Source: UBA2705 sp963977125 (GTDB lineage Bacteria; Pseudomonadota; Alphaproteobacteria; Micavibrionales; Micavibrionaceae). From it: a stretch of DNA of 64,000 bases. The DNA lies in NCBI GenBank assembly GCA_963977125.1, contig CAXBNJ010000002.1, forward strand, positions 186,001 through 250,000, in the 5' to 3' direction. Position 1 is the stretch's first letter; each line of letters starts with the position of its first letter. The notes beneath the pieces are model-generated. The model had not been told where the DNA came from, made no database searches, and saw only the letters and a program-made list of their open reading frames with translations. The translations under genes were made by a program, and so were the position numbers. Below are positions 46,401 to 54,239 of this stretch, one piece after another.

Positions 46401-47015
46401 AGTAATCGTTTGTATCGCTGCGCCATCTAGGTTCAAAGTGGTCGTAGAATCAGCACCGTTAAGAGCTATAGATCCTGCTGTGATGTTGCCATCTACAGAA
46501 ACAGCGACGTTATTGTTTGAGTTTCCAGCATCAGCTGTAACTGTCAAAGTACCTGTACCGAGGTTGATCGCACCGTTAACATCAACAGCAAGCGTATCGC
46601 CAGTTGCATCTGAATCTTCACCTGTAATTGTCAAGTTAAGCGCTGTAAACGCACCGACAGATATATCGCCACCAATAGTAATCGCTTCTGGACCATTATC
46701 ACTAGCTGCATCATCAATAGTAAGCGTTAGTGCATCTGCGCCTGCTGAGATCGCAGCAACCGTGTCTGTGCCATCCCCAATAACGTTTGTGTTAACGACA
46801 TCAATCGTTGCATTCGCATTCACACGAACATCATGGTTGTCTTGGCCTGCGCCCCAAGCCAAAGGAGAAGCGTCTAATTCGCCCACAAAAGTTCCGCTGT
46901 CATCAATATCGACACTAAGCTCTGTTGCATAAGCCTGTGAAACCATCATCGGCGCTGCGCCTATTGCGCATATTGCCGTACCTGCGAGTAGTAACTTTTT
47001 AATATCGATCTTCAT
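43452..47015 (-). CDS. autotransporter outer-membrane protein
   Basis: 1187 residues. The signal peptide is MKIDIKKLLLAGTAICAIGA followed by APMMVSQAYA. The passenger, about residues 32-880, is a low-complexity beta-helix rich in Thr, Asn, Gly, Val and Ala, poor in Cys, with repeated units such as VTGNVNLAG and (S/T)GTVDFAG that resemble autotransporter and Rickettsia-type surface antigens. The last 270 residues are an autotransporter barrel opening GMYGTQIWGQVFGSSADQDD and ending in the obligatory Phe (LAKAKYKF). It exports itself across the outer membrane and is probably an adhesin or surface layer protein. A palindromic element lies upstream. Confidence 0.88.
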   Translation of the reverse strand: MKIDIKKLLLAGTAICAIGAAPMMVSQAYATELSVDIDDSGTFVGELDASPLAWGAGQDNHDVRVNANATIDVVNTNVIGDGTDTVAAISAGADALTLTIDDAASDNGPEAITIGGDISVGAFTALNLTITGEDSDATGDTLAVDVNGAINLGTGTLTVTADAGNSNNNVAVSVDGNITAGSIALNGADSTTTLNLDGAAIQTITGAITGADAFVNVNNAAGVIFANAVTADTITVEKTAGNSTALFKEAVTADVKLGTDGTGVNTVSFDGTADPYTVSGTVTGTAGETNNVIVIGGNTITAGGAWGSDLTDVSLTGTGTGLTTTTTLAATTVTVGAGTTLTTGGVVTGAVNLTGAGTVALGNQFGVTGTIDNTSGTAGVGTLTGTGGNTTAVSGNVGATNSLSAITYDGAGTFDFNGTVAATTITASSTGNLDFAADVTGNVNLAGDGFVILADTADIAGTVDNTSGAAEAGTVTINGASVISGAVGATHSLKLINVGAAGKTTSFGSTVSAKNITLSSTGTVDFAGHVTTDSLDLNSQAATVNFADNVNLTGAIDDAGPAGTVNFAGTSTVSSTVAAANVNANGGADEVVTFGGLVTATNINVDGLGKVQANAGLTGAVNFVKNGSLNIADGGAVTGDIKATTTSGDGSLIFDGNGDIVGNFGEAVNKIGVFTAAGTGTAKTIGVDGNFFAANTTNVGGNKIIIATPHTFNAAAGQKLNFAVTGAAAVGQITSGGAATIDAGTLVNIDVTTGDKIVDASPFILVDGTGGAGVATLTTDITDNSFLISFAQDTTNTEDLIVTATVATKASAATNTNNAAVGKVFDAIGTTTDVQLAQIQQNLGAASSQAAVNTILESTTPTVDNGVSAAIVNVSNTSVNMIGTRLAEIRDDKVGTGMFAGNGMYGTQIWGQVFGSSADQDDRDGVAGYDATTYGLAVGIDTADRLEGVTFGIAGSYASTDIDSDNANKTETEVDSWQLTAYGDYDLSKTAFLNAMVGYAYNDIESKRFNVGGVSGLTATGDNDGNQYVARVEVGNDYYMNDMNGMILTPTALVNYVHVTQDSYTETGAGGASMEVDPDDINILELGLGVEASWKKQMSNGGLFEPAVHVGYRYDVIGDEAGATSSFTGGGAAFNTDGFDPSESTFNVGFGATVYDTNNWEFTGGYDFEYKSDYAAHSGLAKAKYKF

Positions 47016-47420
47016 TTGGGTCGTTCTCCTGTGGGTGTACTCTAAAAACTGATGTTTGAGATTATGTAATGAAATTGGATTAGTGTTTAGACGTCTAATT
47101 TAGGCGGTTATTTTATTAGCTGAGTATTATTCTATATTCTATAGCGTAGACGCATAGAAAACAAATCAGCCGCAGCTAAAACTTACATTATTTATATCAG
47201 TGTGGTTAAGTTAAGTAAACATTGCTATAGGGAAACAATCATTTATTTCAGGCCCTTGAAGTTTAGATTAGGCTTATGTAAGCCCCTGCCGAAAGGGCCT
47301 TCACCCAACAACTACCTAAGCTAAGCGCAATAATGCAGAGAATAAATCACCGCTCTTTTTTAATACAAAAAAGGCGGTAATATTAATTTACCGCCTCTTA
47401 ACTTCAATAAACAACCGAAT
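47016..47420. promoter_or_regulatory. autotransporter upstream region, palindrome and terminator
   Basis: 405 bases with no gene. A ribosome-binding site (AGGAGAA) precedes the autotransporter ATG. A perfect 12-base palindrome TTAGACGTCTAA (47087-47098), about 75 bases before the start codon, is a candidate operator. The left part of the stretch holds nothing I recognise. The terminator of the next gene lies at 47373-47395. Confidence 0.45.
47365..47395 (-). terminator. rho-independent terminator of the IalB-family gene
   Basis: An 8-pair stem (GGCGGTAA with TTACCGCC) around a 7-base loop, followed on the minus strand by six T residues (complement of the A-run at 47367-47372). Confidence 0.8.
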
Positions 47421-47912
47421 TTACTTTTTCATAATTTCTTTATACGCTTTACTAAAGCCCGTAAGCGATAATTTAACCGTGAAAGGTTTACCAAGCTGGC
47501 TATGGGTGCTCAACGTTATATTATTCCCTTTACGCATCATCGTCATAAGCTCATCCGTCGCTGTAATACGTGCAAGGCAGCCGCCCGGTGTACATGTATG
47601 GAATTGAAAGGCCATTTTATCGCCATCATCAACGGTCATTATAACAGGCTTCGCGACCAATAGGCCAAGCGGCAGAATAATAACGCCACCCATTTTATCA
47701 TTGGAGTCTTTAAAGAAGGCAACCTCAACAAAACGTTGATTGGTTTCTTTAACGGTAATCATTTGGAACATTTCGCAATATTCTTTACCGTTTTCTTCAT
47801 TGGTCTTGCAGCGCACATCCCAAGCCTTTTTATCAGCGGCGGCATAAGCGGCCGATAAAGACAAAGTAACGACAGCAAAAACGGATAGGAAAGTTATAAT
47901 AATACGATGCAT
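47421..47912 (-). CDS. invasion-associated locus B (IalB) family protein
   Basis: 163 residues with a signal peptide (FLSVFAVVTLSLSAAYAA). The mature part opens KKAWDVRCKTNEENGKEYCEMFQ and contains HTCTPGGCLARI, the two conserved cysteine pairs of the family. IalB was named in Bartonella for erythrocyte invasion, but the family is widespread in non-pathogenic alphaproteobacteria with unknown periplasmic role. It lies in a run of outer-membrane and lipoprotein genes. Confidence 0.88.
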   Translation of the reverse strand: MHRIIITFLSVFAVVTLSLSAAYAAADKKAWDVRCKTNEENGKEYCEMFQMITVKETNQRFVEVAFFKDSNDKMGGVIILPLGLLVAKPVIMTVDDGDKMAFQFHTCTPGGCLARITATDELMTMMRKGNNITLSTHSQLGKPFTVKLSLTGFSKAYKEIMKK

Positions 47913-47964
47913 AGCTTAAAGACCTTTCAAAAGCAAAACTCTAATATTTATTTCAGGTCATGTT

Positions 47965-48849
47965 TTAACATGAGAATGGTTTTTGCAGCAAGCGCGGCCA
48001 AATATCAATCCACCCTCTACCATGGGTAACGCCCATTTGTTCCGCTATTTGTATACACTCCGAGCGTCCAGCCTTCTGTGCATAACTGCGCGCAATCGCA
48101 ACAGGTACAATAGGATCAGAGCCACCAACAAAATGATTCTGCGGAATGCGCGCTAAATCAGCGGCAAAATTGGCAGGGTTTATCGAATAAGGCATTAAAT
48201 CCACCTCATGCAGGCGCGAATGAGCATCGATATCTAAATTTCCCGCGACACTACGTATAGATGCAATATCATTGCGACCATGCGCCACCAGTAAAGCCAT
48301 TGTACCGCCGCCTGAATAACCGACCAATTCAATGGATGTCCAGCCGCGTTTGGCTTTTAATTGATTGAGCGCTGCGCTATAAGCTGCCACGACTTCGGGC
48401 GCATAACGATGCGTTGTCCAATATTTCATCGGGCAAAGCCCACCTTTATCCCAATTTGAATATTGGCAAGGCCGCGCAAGATACACACGATCAGCATAAA
48501 TATCAGCCATAGCGAGGCGTAAGGCATAAGGGTCAATGGGGGTTGGGTTTAAAGATGGGCGCGTTTTGCTCACCCATGCAAGGCCATCACCTTCTATATA
48601 GACTCGCCCCATATGCGAGGTATCAGCGTTTAAAGCGTTAGCCTGCATCGGCACAGCAGAGAGATAAGCTGTTAAGTAGAAAGGCGAGGCATGAATGACC
48701 TCTTTATATAAGCCCCCCTGCGCGCGCGTGTCCTGCGCGACTTTATCGGCCAAATCATAACGAGTCGATAAAGATGCGCCGCAGCCACTTAAAGCCAGAG
48801 CTATAAATAGCGCTATACAAAAAAATATGGACGCTCTAAAAGCGCCCAT
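47965..48849 (-). CDS. lipoprotein with alpha/beta-hydrolase fold
   Basis: 294 residues from the ATG at 48849, preceded by GAGG. A longer frame from 48903 would overlap the previous gene. Lipobox LALSGC (Cys near residue 24). The nucleophile elbow is GYSGGG, and likely catalytic partners lie in GGSDPIVPV (Asp) and MGVTHGRGW (His). It is an anchored periplasmic serine hydrolase of unknown substrate. A paralog is directly upstream, with the arrangement suggesting tandem duplication. Confidence 0.8.
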   Translation of the reverse strand: MGAFRASIFFCIALFIALALSGCGASLSTRYDLADKVAQDTRAQGGLYKEVIHASPFYLTAYLSAVPMQANALNADTSHMGRVYIEGDGLAWVSKTRPSLNPTPIDPYALRLAMADIYADRVYLARPCQYSNWDKGGLCPMKYWTTHRYAPEVVAAYSAALNQLKAKRGWTSIELVGYSGGGTMALLVAHGRNDIASIRSVAGNLDIDAHSRLHEVDLMPYSINPANFAADLARIPQNHFVGGSDPIVPVAIARSYAQKAGRSECIQIAEQMGVTHGRGWIDIWPRLLQKPFSC

Positions 48850-48874
48850 ATCCTCATTATAAACTGTGAATTTA

Positions 48875-49861
48875 TTATTTCTTACCGCGGCCATGCATAT
48901 CATCCATTATATCTAATGTCGCAGGGTTAAACGGCACAGGCGTTAAATCAACGACAGGCGCTCTGCCCATATTTTGTTGATCGGCGCGGCAATCAAGCGG
49001 TAATGCCCGCAAGGCTTTCCATTGCTCTACCCAGCCATCACGTGCATCGGCATTCGGGATAAGGCTATGGCGCAAGCACCATGTTGGGCCAACAGCTTGT
49101 GCAAAATTGTGATAGATTTTAACCTCTTCTGCATCATCATCCTGCCCAATAAAGTGATATTGTGGCAAATGCGTTAAAGACTTGGCGCTATCAAGCGGGT
49201 TTACCCCCCCTTCATAAGACCAGTTTAATTTCTTGTCGTCATAATGCGTCATATCTAGATGACCTGCGACTGTGCGCAAAGCTTCTACGTCCAAACGTTG
49301 CGAGGCCAATATTGCCGCAACAGACGCGCCGCTACCATAACCATTTAAAACAAAGCTATCTAGACCGTGATAACGACGAACATTATTTAAAGCCTGCATA
49401 TAGGCACTAATAATAGACTCAGAAACAGGGCCTTCTTTATAATAATCAGTGATGCACGATTCTGCTGGGCCTTGCCTCATAAAAGCGCTACTCATATATT
49501 GGCAAGGCGCAGATAAATAAATCACATTAGCGCTGCCGTCTTGCGCCGCTAAGCGTAAAGCTACAGGAGTCGCTGGATTTTTAGGGTTATACAAACCGCG
49601 ATCACCTGCGCGGCTATAATCTTCAATGTAAACTTGCGTTACTTGCAGCGGATCATGCACACGTTCAAAAGCCACAACAGACACGTCGTCCACGGGTATT
49701 TGACGCTTAAGCATAAACACAGGCATCGCGATGCGATTAAGCTGGCTTTCCTTGATGCTAAGGCTTGTCGATTCACAGGCACTTAAGCCTGTGATTAGTA
49801 CTGCACTTAACGCTAAGACTGACAAAATTTTGAATTTTTTAGTAAAGATATTGAATATCAT
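48875..49861 (-). CDS. lipoprotein with alpha/beta-hydrolase fold, probable pseudoenzyme
   Basis: 328 residues. Lipobox GLSAC near residue 28. It shares with its downstream paralog the APCQY segment, the NNVRRYHG-LDSFVLNGYGSGAS elbow (Ser in GYGSG), the RTVAGHLDM segment and the QYHFIGQDD stretch. The paralog has His in MGVTHGRGW where this protein has IPNADARDGW, so the catalytic His is probably missing. It ends in an extra 40-residue tail (TPVPFNPATLDIMDD). Possibly non-catalytic. It lies 25 bases upstream of the paralog start and is likely in the same operon. Confidence 0.75.
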   Translation of the reverse strand: MIFNIFTKKFKILSVLALSAVLITGLSACESTSLSIKESQLNRIAMPVFMLKRQIPVDDVSVVAFERVHDPLQVTQVYIEDYSRAGDRGLYNPKNPATPVALRLAAQDGSANVIYLSAPCQYMSSAFMRQGPAESCITDYYKEGPVSESIISAYMQALNNVRRYHGLDSFVLNGYGSGASVAAILASQRLDVEALRTVAGHLDMTHYDDKKLNWSYEGGVNPLDSAKSLTHLPQYHFIGQDDDAEEVKIYHNFAQAVGPTWCLRHSLIPNADARDGWVEQWKALRALPLDCRADQQNMGRAPVVDLTPVPFNPATLDIMDDMHGRGKK

Positions 49862-49940
49862 GATAGGCCAATCATCATATGAATTGAATTTTTATACAGC
49901 ACAACTGTATCATGACGCGCATAAAAAACCTATAGCGTTT

Positions 49941-50732
49941 TTATACGAATCCCTCATCCGCTAATGTCAAAACCACCGGAACATGATCCGATGGTGTTTC
50001 CAAAGCGCGCGGCGCGGCATCAATGACGCAGCTTTCCATACGGTCAACCAAGTTTGGCGAGAGTAAAAAATGATCAATACGAATACCATTATTTTTCTGA
50101 TAAGCGCCGCGTTGATAATCCCAAAAACTATATTGCTGATCTTGCTCATTTTTAACGCGGAATGCATCCGTATACCCCATATAAAGGTAAGAGCGATATA
50201 TAGCGCGGGTCTGCGGCAAAGTCGCCGCGTCTCCTTCCCATGCGGCAGGGTCATGACAATCGCGATCTTCAGGGATCACATTATAATCCCCCGCCACTAA
50301 AACATCACTTTCTGCGCCGCGTAACGTCTCCATATAACTATAAAGGCGTTTCATCCATGATAATTTATACGGGTATTTCTCACTATCAACGGGGTTACCA
50401 TTGGGCAAATATATATTAACGCAGCGCACGCCGTTAATCTTACAATCAAGAAAACGCGCTTGCTCGTCACTTTCATCACCGGGCAGGCGCTCTGCCATCA
50501 CCTCAAAGTCAAGCCCTGTTAGGTCTTTCTTGATTAACGTCGCAACGCCGTTATAGGCCTTTTGGGAAGAAACGACCGCGATATAGCCCAGCGCTTCAAA
50601 AGCTTCACTAGGGAACGCTTCACCCTTAAGCTCTTGGATCATCAAGACATCGACTTGCGAATCGCTTAGCCATTTTTTTACATGCTCGAGTCGGGCTTTA
50701 ATGGAATTAACATTCCAGATGGCTATTTTCAT
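49941..50732 (-). CDS. xthA: exodeoxyribonuclease III
   Basis: 263 residues. Motifs of the AP-endonuclease/ExoIII family are in order: IAIWNVNSIKAR, VDVLMIQELKGE (metal Glu), YNGVATL, VLVAGDYNVIPEDRD, RIDHFLLSP and PSDHVPVV (catalytic His). It repairs abasic sites and removes 3-prime blocks. It lies 28 bases after the erpA gene, as in many alphaproteobacteria, in the same transcript. Confidence 0.94.
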   Translation of the reverse strand: MKIAIWNVNSIKARLEHVKKWLSDSQVDVLMIQELKGEAFPSEAFEALGYIAVVSSQKAYNGVATLIKKDLTGLDFEVMAERLPGDESDEQARFLDCKINGVRCVNIYLPNGNPVDSEKYPYKLSWMKRLYSYMETLRGAESDVLVAGDYNVIPEDRDCHDPAAWEGDAATLPQTRAIYRSYLYMGYTDAFRVKNEQDQQYSFWDYQRGAYQKNNGIRIDHFLLSPNLVDRMESCVIDAAPRALETPSDHVPVVLTLADEGFV

Positions 50733-50759
50733 GAGATCCTCAAATTGATTAGTGAATAA

Positions 50760-51083
50760 TTATATAGAAAAAGACGTGCCGCAACCACATGAACTGCTGG
50801 CCGCAGGGTTATTAATTTGGAACATGCGCCCCATCATATCATTGTGGAATTTAATCTCAGAGCCGACCATATATTTCAAAGAAAGAGAATCAGTCACGAT
50901 AGCATCCTGAAAAATCAAATCATCCTCAGCGATATCATGTGCCCATTCGTATTTATATTGAAACCCAGAACAACCGCCACCATCAACACTAATCCGCAGA
51001 TAAGTCTTCGCCGTACCGCTATCTGTACGTTCGCGCGCCACTTCATCCAGTGCGCTCTGATCTATAATAAGTTCATTAGCCAC
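50760..51083 (-). CDS. erpA: iron-sulfur cluster insertion protein (A-type carrier)
   Basis: 107 residues. Cysteine ligands are seen in DGGGCSGFQYKYEW and in the C-terminal SSSCGCGTSFSI, the A-type carrier pattern. It delivers Fe-S clusters to target enzymes, for example in isoprenoid synthesis. It precedes xthA and is divergent from dgt, the standard alphaproteobacterial arrangement. IscA is the alternative name; no isc or suf genes are near. Confidence 0.92.
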   Translation of the reverse strand: MANELIIDQSALDEVARERTDSGTAKTYLRISVDGGGCSGFQYKYEWAHDIAEDDLIFQDAIVTDSLSLKYMVGSEIKFHNDMMGRMFQINNPAASSSCGCGTSFSI

Positions 51084-51252
51084 GTCGATTGCTCCTAAGA
51101 TAATTTTATAGTCTCTAATTATATGAACAAATACTGTAAATAATCAAGATCTGCGTATTGGCCTTAGCGCATCTCTCTGCTAGTTTAAAGGCACTCGACA
51201 CATATTAAATATAGATTTAACGAATTTTGGACATAGTTTGGACATAGTGAAG

Positions 51253-52488
51253 ATGACTTCAGATACTGCGCAAAACACCCCCGCTTATAATTATTGTGCT
51301 GTGCCCCTGGCACGTTACGCGTGCCGCCCAGACCAATCACGCGGGCGCATTTACCCAGAAGCTGAAAGCCGACACCGCACAGCTTTTCAGCGTGACCGTG
51401 ATCGCATCATACATTGTGTGTCTTTTCGCCGCTTAAAAGATAAAACTCAAGTTTTTGTCTGCTATGAGGGCGATGATTACCGCACGCGCCTATCGCACAC
51501 CATCGAAGTGGCTCAAATCGCCCGCACATTAGCGCGCGCTTTACTCGTCAATGAAGATTTAGCAGAAGGCATTGCCCTCGCCCATGATTTAGGCCACACA
51601 CCATTTGCCCATGCTGGCGAAGAGACCTTAAAACAATGCATGAAGGATTTGGGTGGGTTTGAACATAACGACCAATCATTACGCGTGCTGACAACATTAG
51701 AAAAAAAATACCCTTTATGGCCTGGCCTTAACCTAACATGGGAAACCATTGAAGGTGTCGTCAAACATAATGGCCCGCTAATTCCTAAAAATTGCGGCAA
51801 TGACATTGTTCTCCCTACAACATTGCGCGCGATACAGGAACAAGTCGATCTTGAAATTGACGGTTACGCCTCCGTCGAAGCACAAGTCGCCGCGCTGGCT
51901 GATGACATAGCTTACAATAACCACGACGTTGAAGATGGGCTTAAATCTGAGATATTTTCAATTGATGACATTTGCGCTGCAGTGCCTTTATTCCGTGAGC
52001 GCGTTGAATTTGTGAAAAAGACCTATCCGCATATAACCAAAGACATACTTATATCTGAGGCTATACGCGACATGATTGGCGTGATGGTTGATGACGTTCT
52101 GGCTGTCAGCAAGGAAAGGCTCTCCGCACTTAATCCACAAAGTGTTGATGATGTCCGCAATCACGATAAAGCGATCGTACAATTCTCAGATACGATGTTT
52201 GCGCAGCTCAAAACATTGCGCGCATTCTTAATGGAAAATATGTACCGCCATTACACCATTCAGCGCATTTGGGTCAAGGCTGAGAAAATCATTAGTGATT
52301 TATTTAATGTCTTTATGAGTGAGAACCGCTTATTACCTAATGATCTACAAGATCAAATTAAAGCGCTCAGCAATGACACAAATGGCCACATAAAGGCACG
52401 AATTATTGCGGATCATATTGCCAGCATGACCGATCGAACAGCCGCCGCTGAGCATGAAAAAATATTCAACCTCTATAAAGACCTTTAA
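51253..52488 (+). CDS. dgt: deoxyguanosinetriphosphate triphosphohydrolase-like protein
   Basis: 411 residues from the ATG at 51253. The HD motif is in RTRLSHTIEVAQIARTLARAL and ALAHDLGHTPFAHAGEE, with the pattern RRLKDKTQVF before it; these are the metal-binding His and Asp of dNTPases. It hydrolyses dNTPs to deoxynucleoside plus triphosphate, controlling dNTP pools. In most alphaproteobacteria argS follows, but here the SPOR gene starts 2 bases after the stop. Two tandem TTTGGACATAG repeats (51226-51247) lie just upstream. Confidence 0.93.
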   Translation: MTSDTAQNTPAYNYCAVPLARYACRPDQSRGRIYPEAESRHRTAFQRDRDRIIHCVSFRRLKDKTQVFVCYEGDDYRTRLSHTIEVAQIARTLARALLVNEDLAEGIALAHDLGHTPFAHAGEETLKQCMKDLGGFEHNDQSLRVLTTLEKKYPLWPGLNLTWETIEGVVKHNGPLIPKNCGNDIVLPTTLRAIQEQVDLEIDGYASVEAQVAALADDIAYNNHDVEDGLKSEIFSIDDICAAVPLFRERVEFVKKTYPHITKDILISEAIRDMIGVMVDDVLAVSKERLSALNPQSVDDVRNHDKAIVQFSDTMFAQLKTLRAFLMENMYRHYTIQRIWVKAEKIISDLFNVFMSENRLLPNDLQDQIKALSNDTNGHIKARIIADHIASMTDRTAAAEHEKIFNLYKDL

Positions 52489-52490
52489 TT

Positions 52491-53462
52491 ATGAAGCTTA
52501 ATACAATACTCGTTTTCTCCGCATTAGTTTTAGCCAGTGGCCTTGTTTGGTATAGCGTGACCAACAAGGATGAAGGCGTCCCGATTATTCGCGCCGATAA
52601 CTCTGCCATAAAAGCCCACCCAGATGATCGCGGAGGAATGGAGATTGAGAATAAAGACAGCACCATATATCAGGCGCTTAGAAAAGATGGCTCATCTGCG
52701 CGCGTTGAAAACTTACTCGCCAACAACACGCAAAACCGCGATAATGCCGCCCCTATCAACCGTGATGAACTTTTTGCGGGTTTAAAAACTCACCAAGAAA
52801 ATAATGCGGCAGCCCAGATACAAAGTGACCTGACACAAAATGAAGCGCTCGTAGCCCCTACTCATGCACCAATAGAAGTACAGGCCGAAAAACCTGTAAT
52901 CGTCGCCCCCTCAGATAAAGAGGAAGACAAGACAGAAGCGCCCCCTCTCGCCACCGCTTCTGCGCGCATCAACGTGAATGACACTAACACTAACACTAAC
53001 AATGGCAGTGGCAATAACAATGGCAATGTCACAAATAATGATAGCGCCATATCTGCGCCCATAGCCCGCCCAAAAACAATAAGCCGCGCCACGCAAACCA
53101 ACACAAAACAGCCTGAAAAAGCCCTGACGAGCTTGTTAGCTGAAGTTCAAGGCCTGAAAACAGCGCCCCTACACACGCAAAAATCAACAACAAAGCCAAC
53201 CGCGCCAAGCGCACAAGCTGGCCATAGCTACATTCAAATTGGCAGCTTAACATCGGCCCGTGCCGCCACGGCGCATTGGGAAACCCGTCAGCAACAATTC
53301 CCTGCTTTGCTTAAAGGCTATAAGTTACGCATACAAGATGTTGAGATTGCAGGGCGCGGCACATATTATCGCGTGCAAGCAGGCCCCGTCAGCAAAGAAA
53401 GCGCCCAACAGGCTTGCTTAGAAATTAATAAGCGCTTTGCCAAAAGCTGCATTGTAAAGTAA
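52491..53462 (+). CDS. SPOR-domain protein
   Basis: 323 residues. A membrane anchor at about 5-25 is followed by a long low-complexity, Asn/Thr/Ala-rich linker, including a run of NTNTNNGSG units encoded by ACTAAC repeats near 52982-53000. The last 75 residues are a SPOR domain (SYIQIGSLTSARAATAHWE, then YYRVQAGPVSKESAQQAC), which binds denuded glycan at the septum. Suggests a cell-division or wall-remodelling role. It starts 2 bases after dgt. Confidence 0.85.
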   Translation: MKLNTILVFSALVLASGLVWYSVTNKDEGVPIIRADNSAIKAHPDDRGGMEIENKDSTIYQALRKDGSSARVENLLANNTQNRDNAAPINRDELFAGLKTHQENNAAAQIQSDLTQNEALVAPTHAPIEVQAEKPVIVAPSDKEEDKTEAPPLATASARINVNDTNTNTNNGSGNNNGNVTNNDSAISAPIARPKTISRATQTNTKQPEKALTSLLAEVQGLKTAPLHTQKSTTKPTAPSAQAGHSYIQIGSLTSARAATAHWETRQQQFPALLKGYKLRIQDVEIAGRGTYYRVQAGPVSKESAQQACLEINKRFAKSCIVK

Positions 53463-53564
53463 CCCCTTAAAATTGGTTTCGCTCATAAAGCAATTGTTAA
53501 ACTTTTATAGCTTATAATAATCCATTAACACGATTATTTTATAAATTTTACAGCAAGAAATATT

Positions 53565-54164
53565 ATGAGAGACATGGCAAACGACGAACTTTTAAGCGCA
53601 ATACAAGCCCTATCAAGCCGTTTCGAAACATTCGAAACATTCACTAAACGACGCTTTGATGAAATCTCCATGGAAGTGAATGCAACCTCGCAGCTTATGG
53701 ATATGGCAGAGGAAGGCATGACAAACCGCTTTGGTGAAATGCTTGGCGCATTAGAAGCTATCTCCTTCCATGGTGAAGGAAAAACCGCGGCCAATGCGGG
53801 CGTTGAACTTGATGCTGTTATTAGTATCACGGAAAAAGCCGCTGATAGCATCATGGATGCAACGGATAGAATTGCAGCAAAACTAGACGACCCAGAAGAT
53901 ATTAAAGACCCAAGGATCGCGCGTATTGCCGCGTCCATTAGCGAAGACCTCAATGAAATCTTATTAGCCTGCTCGTTCCAAGACTTAACGAGTCAGCGCA
54001 TCCACAACACAATTGACAATCTAAAGGTCGTTGAAGACCACCTAAGCAGCACATTAACACAAATTGGCTTCGACGTTCCTGACAAGAAAAACCACAAGGT
54101 CGAAGCCGTCGAAGAAGCCCATAAAACAAATAATCAAGATTCTATTGACGCTTTATTTGACTAA
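53565..54164 (+). CDS. cheZ: CheZ-family protein phosphatase
   Basis: 199 residues, helical, with the CheZ catalytic segment LLACSFQDLTSQRIHNTI at about 133-150 (Gln-Asp-Leu-Thr-x-Gln). The C-terminus ends QDSIDALFD, like the CheY-binding tail of CheZ and the FliM/FliN CheY-binding motif. It dephosphorylates CheY-type regulators. No chemotaxis or flagellar gene is adjacent, so its CheY partner is elsewhere; CpdR is also a single-domain receiver in this window but is not known to be a CheZ target. Confidence 0.75.
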   Translation: MRDMANDELLSAIQALSSRFETFETFTKRRFDEISMEVNATSQLMDMAEEGMTNRFGEMLGALEAISFHGEGKTAANAGVELDAVISITEKAADSIMDATDRIAAKLDDPEDIKDPRIARIAASISEDLNEILLACSFQDLTSQRIHNTIDNLKVVEDHLSSTLTQIGFDVPDKKNHKVEAVEEAHKTNNQDSIDALFD

Positions 54165-54239
54165 AGCTCTTCACAAACAGACCTATCGGCGCTATTTTAG
54201 AAAAGACATGTTTAGCACAATAACAAGGTATCTTATATT

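Noticed and set aside
44305..46932. Long plus-strand frames rich in Pro and Val opposite the autotransporter
   Set aside because: Complement of Thr/Gly/Ala-rich codons of the real gene; no start signals.
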